From: Symbiodinium natans
Lineage: Eukaryota; Sar; Dinophyceae; Suessiales; Symbiodiniaceae
Direction of reading: 5' to 3'
Length of the DNA: 64,000 bases
Assembly (NCBI GenBank): GCA_905221605.1
Contig: CAJNDS010000025.1
Coordinates: 426,501-490,500, forward strand
Shown here: piece after piece, positions 61,849 through 64,000 of the stretch
Numbering within the stretch: the first letter of the stretch is position 1
Layout: each line of letters opens with the position of its first letter
The notes under the pieces: generated by a model
The model's input: only the letters and a program-made list of their open reading frames with translations
What the model was told of the DNA's origin: nothing
The model's database searches: none
Made by a program: the position numbers and the translations under genes

Positions 61849-62223
61849 GAACCCTTTTCCCTAAACATCCTACCCTGGACATCTTCAGAGAAACCTCGAG
61901 CCTTACACCCACCAGGAGTTGACGATACCGAGCTCCCAGGGCTGCGTTGCAGTTGAAGTTTGTCAAACTCTCTGCGAACATGGGGGGTTTCCTAGATTCG
62001 GGGGTACCTTATTGGGGTCCTTGTTATCAGGGATCCTGCCATCTGGGGATCTGCGAAAGTCAGGGTGTTTGAGCCCAGTCAGGACCTCCTAGTCAGTTCC
62101 GAAACCCCAGACTCCACACCCTGGACCCTAAACTCTACACCCAAACCCTAAACATTACACCCTAAACCCTGAGCCCTGAGCCCTGAACCCCCTCAACCCT
62201 AAGCTCTGCATCTTGAAGCCTAA

Positions 62224-62296
62224 ACCTAGGGTCTAGGGTTTAGGGTTTAGGGTTTAGGGTTTAGGGTTTAGGGTTTAGGGTTTAGGGTTTAGGACC
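62224..62296 (+). repeat. TTTAGGG array, ~10 units
   Basis: Perfect; unusually it lies just upstream of a candidate acceptor, an exception to the usual orientation. Confidence 0.92.
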
Positions 62297-62305
62297 CTAT
62301 GCCAG

Positions 62306-62413
62306 GCACCAGGCCTTCAGTGGCCCCTCCGTCCTGGACGTGGGCGCTGGGCGCCTGGCCGACGTGCAGCTCGCGCTCGTGTGTGGGGCGGCCGAGTTTC
62401 CGGGGTCGCTTCG
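62306..62413 (+). CDS. Candidate exon: Rossmann methyltransferase motif I (VLDVGAG)
   Basis: Acceptor CCCTATGCCAG, reading HQAFSGPSVLDVGAGRLADV then QLALVCGAAEFPG, 3' end CG|GTTTAGG. VLDVGAG.LADVQLA fits the SAM-binding strand-loop-helix of class I methyltransferases. Lying downstream of guanylyltransferase-like exons, a cap N7-methyltransferase would be consistent, but the motif alone does not show the substrate. Another frame is also open. Confidence 0.42.
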
Positions 62414-62519
62414 GTTTAGGATTTCGGGTTTCGGGTTTAGGGTTTAAAGGTTTAGGGTTTAAAGGTTTAGGGTTTAGGGTTCCAAGTATGGAATCAGGAG
62501 ATTCGCCCCGTGAAGGCTT

Positions 62520-62569
62520 CTATGGGGTAAAGGTACCTGTAATTCCTGAGTTCTCTACTAAGAACTAGC
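62520..62569. mobile_element. Half foldback element, family B
   Basis: TATGGGGTAAAGGTACCTGT and then CCTGAGTTCTCTACTAAGAACTAG match the right half of the element at 63,022-63,129; the left arm is missing. Confidence 0.5.
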
Positions 62570-63021
62570 AGGTTATGCAGGTTCAGGGAGACCATAGGCT
62601 TCTGTTTCCCTAAACCCCATGGACCTTCTTTGCTTCTCGATTCGCTTGAACCTGATCGTCTTTGATTCAAAGAGGTATCCGTCTGTAAATGTCTTGTTGA
62701 TACGTCTTTCTGACTATCACATTCTTGTTTATTGCTCACAAGGTACATGTACCTAAGCCGGGGTAAAACTGCCTTTCATGGCTACAAGTTTGAGTTCTGC
62801 AATGGGGACCCCGGCGAAGAAAAGACTCATCAAGGCTCTTGATAGGAGCACCCGATCCTTTAAGAACACCAAATGCTAAAATCACCTCCAAGCCTCAAAG
62901 CCCCAGGTGACTGTTCTATGTTCCTCAACCTCAACCGATGGTATCTACACCCAATTGCTGTGGGCATGTAGGCTGCAACAAAACCTTACATCCCCCACAG
63001 CACCCAACGCACTAAAACCCC
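62570..63021. other. Intronic-type stretch
   Basis: No array, no gene recognised. Confidence 0.4.
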
Positions 63022-63129
63022 CTGGTTCTTAGTAGGGAATGAGTCGGACTGAGGGAATTAGGGCCCCATATATACCCTTTAAGAGATTCTATAGGGTACC
63101 TCGTTCCCTCATTCCCTACTAAGAACCAG
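63022..63129. mobile_element. Foldback element, family B copy 2
   Basis: Near-perfect inverted ends CTGGTTCTTAGTAGGGAATG / CATTCCCTACTAAGAACCAG, 108 bp. CACTAAAA-CC lies two bases outside one end and CACTAAAATCC two bases outside the other, a possible target duplication. Confidence 0.8.
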
Positions 63130-63585
63130 CACACTAAAATCCCGTAGAGGAGCCCGAATGAATTTCACAATCCTCCCTGAACCCCTGAATACCTGGGAGG
63201 TGCCCAAGTGCAGGAGCTGCTCTTGGGGGTGTGTCCGTGCACACTTGGGGAGGGCTTCGCTTGCTACTAGGGGCTCTGGGGGTTTTAGGGCTTCGGGTTT
63301 AGGGTTTAGGGTTGAGCACACAGACGAAGCTTGAGAATAAGGGTCTGTTTGCCGATGAAGGTTGATTAAGGCTGATGACTCTGGTCCTCTTCTACCTCAC
63401 AAACTTAGCGTGGCGAAATACTGACTGCCCACCCGACCTGCCCAAAAAAAACCCACTGTATCATCTACTTACATAAGCCTAAAAAGTTGAGGGACGTGCA
63501 CCTGTCGCCCGAAAGGCCCTGCAGCCTAAAAAGGCCAAACAAGCACCTGGAGTTCATGAGTACCTTGGCCCCAAAAAGCGCGCAG
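63130..63585. other. Intronic-type stretch
   Basis: Small TTTAGGG patch at ~63,295-63,313. The frame of the next candidate exon is already open from 63,487 but becomes convincing only after the CAG at 63,583-63,585. Confidence 0.4.
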
Positions 63586-63663
63586 GAGCTCGTGGCCGTG
63601 GACCGGGATCCCCAGGCCATGGGTTGGGATTCGAGGAGAGAATGGCGGTTCGAGACTTCCTGG
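63586..63663 (+). CDS. Candidate exon: methyltransferase strand 2 (VAVDRDP)
   Basis: Acceptor AAGCGCGCAG, reading ELVAVDRDPQAMGWDSRREW then RFETSW, donor TGG|GTTCCC. ELVAVDRDPQAM is the usual second strand of class I methyltransferases, whose acidic end binds the SAM ribose. It would come soon after the VLDVGAG exon, but phases do not join directly, so an intervening exon or different splice site is needed. Confidence 0.4.
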
Positions 63664-64000
63664 GTTCCCTTGAACCCTAAGCCCAAACTCTAAGCCGACT
63701 AAACCCGAAACCGACCAAGGCTCTGAACCTGGGGCTTAGAGAGGACCTGGAAGAGTTCGTGGAGGAGATATTGGGTTTCGGGACTCGGGAGTCGGTGCTG
63801 GTTTTTGGGAAGAGGCTTTGGGTTCTGAGGCCGGAATTTGGAAGAATCAGGGGGTTTGAGTGAGTTTCGAGGTTCCGGGAGGAGGAATGGGTTTGGGGTT
63901 GTCTAAACAACCTGCGCAATCGCCCCTAAACCCAAAATTCGACTGAACCCTCCTCTCCCCTAAACCCTAAACCCTAAACGGCCCTAAACCCTAGACCTTA
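63664..64000. other. Intronic-type stretch to the window edge
   Basis: Sequence with eroded CCCTAAA units and a CCCTAAA array at ~63,956-63,978; more of the gene may lie beyond the window. Confidence 0.4.

Noticed and set aside
26363-63990. Window as a chromosome end
   Set aside because: Arrays are short, in both orientations, diverged, and separated by unique DNA and exon-like segments; no terminal array.

Overview
The window looks like nuclear DNA of a dinoflagellate. Two things point there: (i) a Ty1/copia-type polyprotein that carries a GPPC-type methyltransferase-like domain and a 2-oxoglutarate/Fe(II)-oxygenase-like domain, an arrangement I associate with dinoflagellate retroelements, and (ii) very abundant plant/alga-type telomere words (TTTAGGG/CCCTAAA) inside the chromosome. 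The species cannot be read from the sequence.

Left part, 1 to about 26,060: one very large retroelement on the + strand, open at the left window edge, almost wholly coding. Order: gag-like protein with two CCCH zinc fingers; a ~2,870-residue pol polyprotein (aspartic protease, methyltransferase-like domain, zinc ribbon, integrase, HxD...H...R oxygenase-like domain, second zinc module, first half of reverse transcriptase); the reverse transcriptase palm after a one-base frame change in a G run; a C-terminal RNase H piece after an internal deletion; then four to five further ORFs up to 2,357 residues long that ordinary copia elements lack. One of these has an HGTS / Y / E pattern like ADP-ribosyltransferases. 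A 1.45-kb non-coding tail with short diverged repeats follows. The whole part is marked by extreme, strand-specific enrichment of the word GATAG, in coding and non-coding DNA alike, which stops at ~26 kb.

Right part, ~26.06 to 64 kb: no long ORF. It is filled with degenerate telomere-like arrays in both orientations, simple repeats, and several families of ~100-165 bp foldback (MITE-like) elements. The array orientations are not random: short open segments with good acceptors (pyrimidine + CAG) follow CCCTAAA arrays, and TTTAGGG arrays begin directly at or near their 3' ends, often as G|GTTTAGGG. I read these as small + strand exons separated by introns whose two ends are inverted telomere-like repeats. 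Several exons carry motifs, in order, of an mRNA-capping guanylyltransferase (IIDAE, RVLLAFD, DGLVF...LKWK, ADFLL), and further downstream a Rossmann methyltransferase (VLDVGAG, later VAVDRDP). A split guanylyltransferase/methyltransferase capping gene is therefore my best, still tentative, reading; the catalytic motif I lysine exon was not found.

All counts, alignments and exon limits were made by eye; no search or computation was run.
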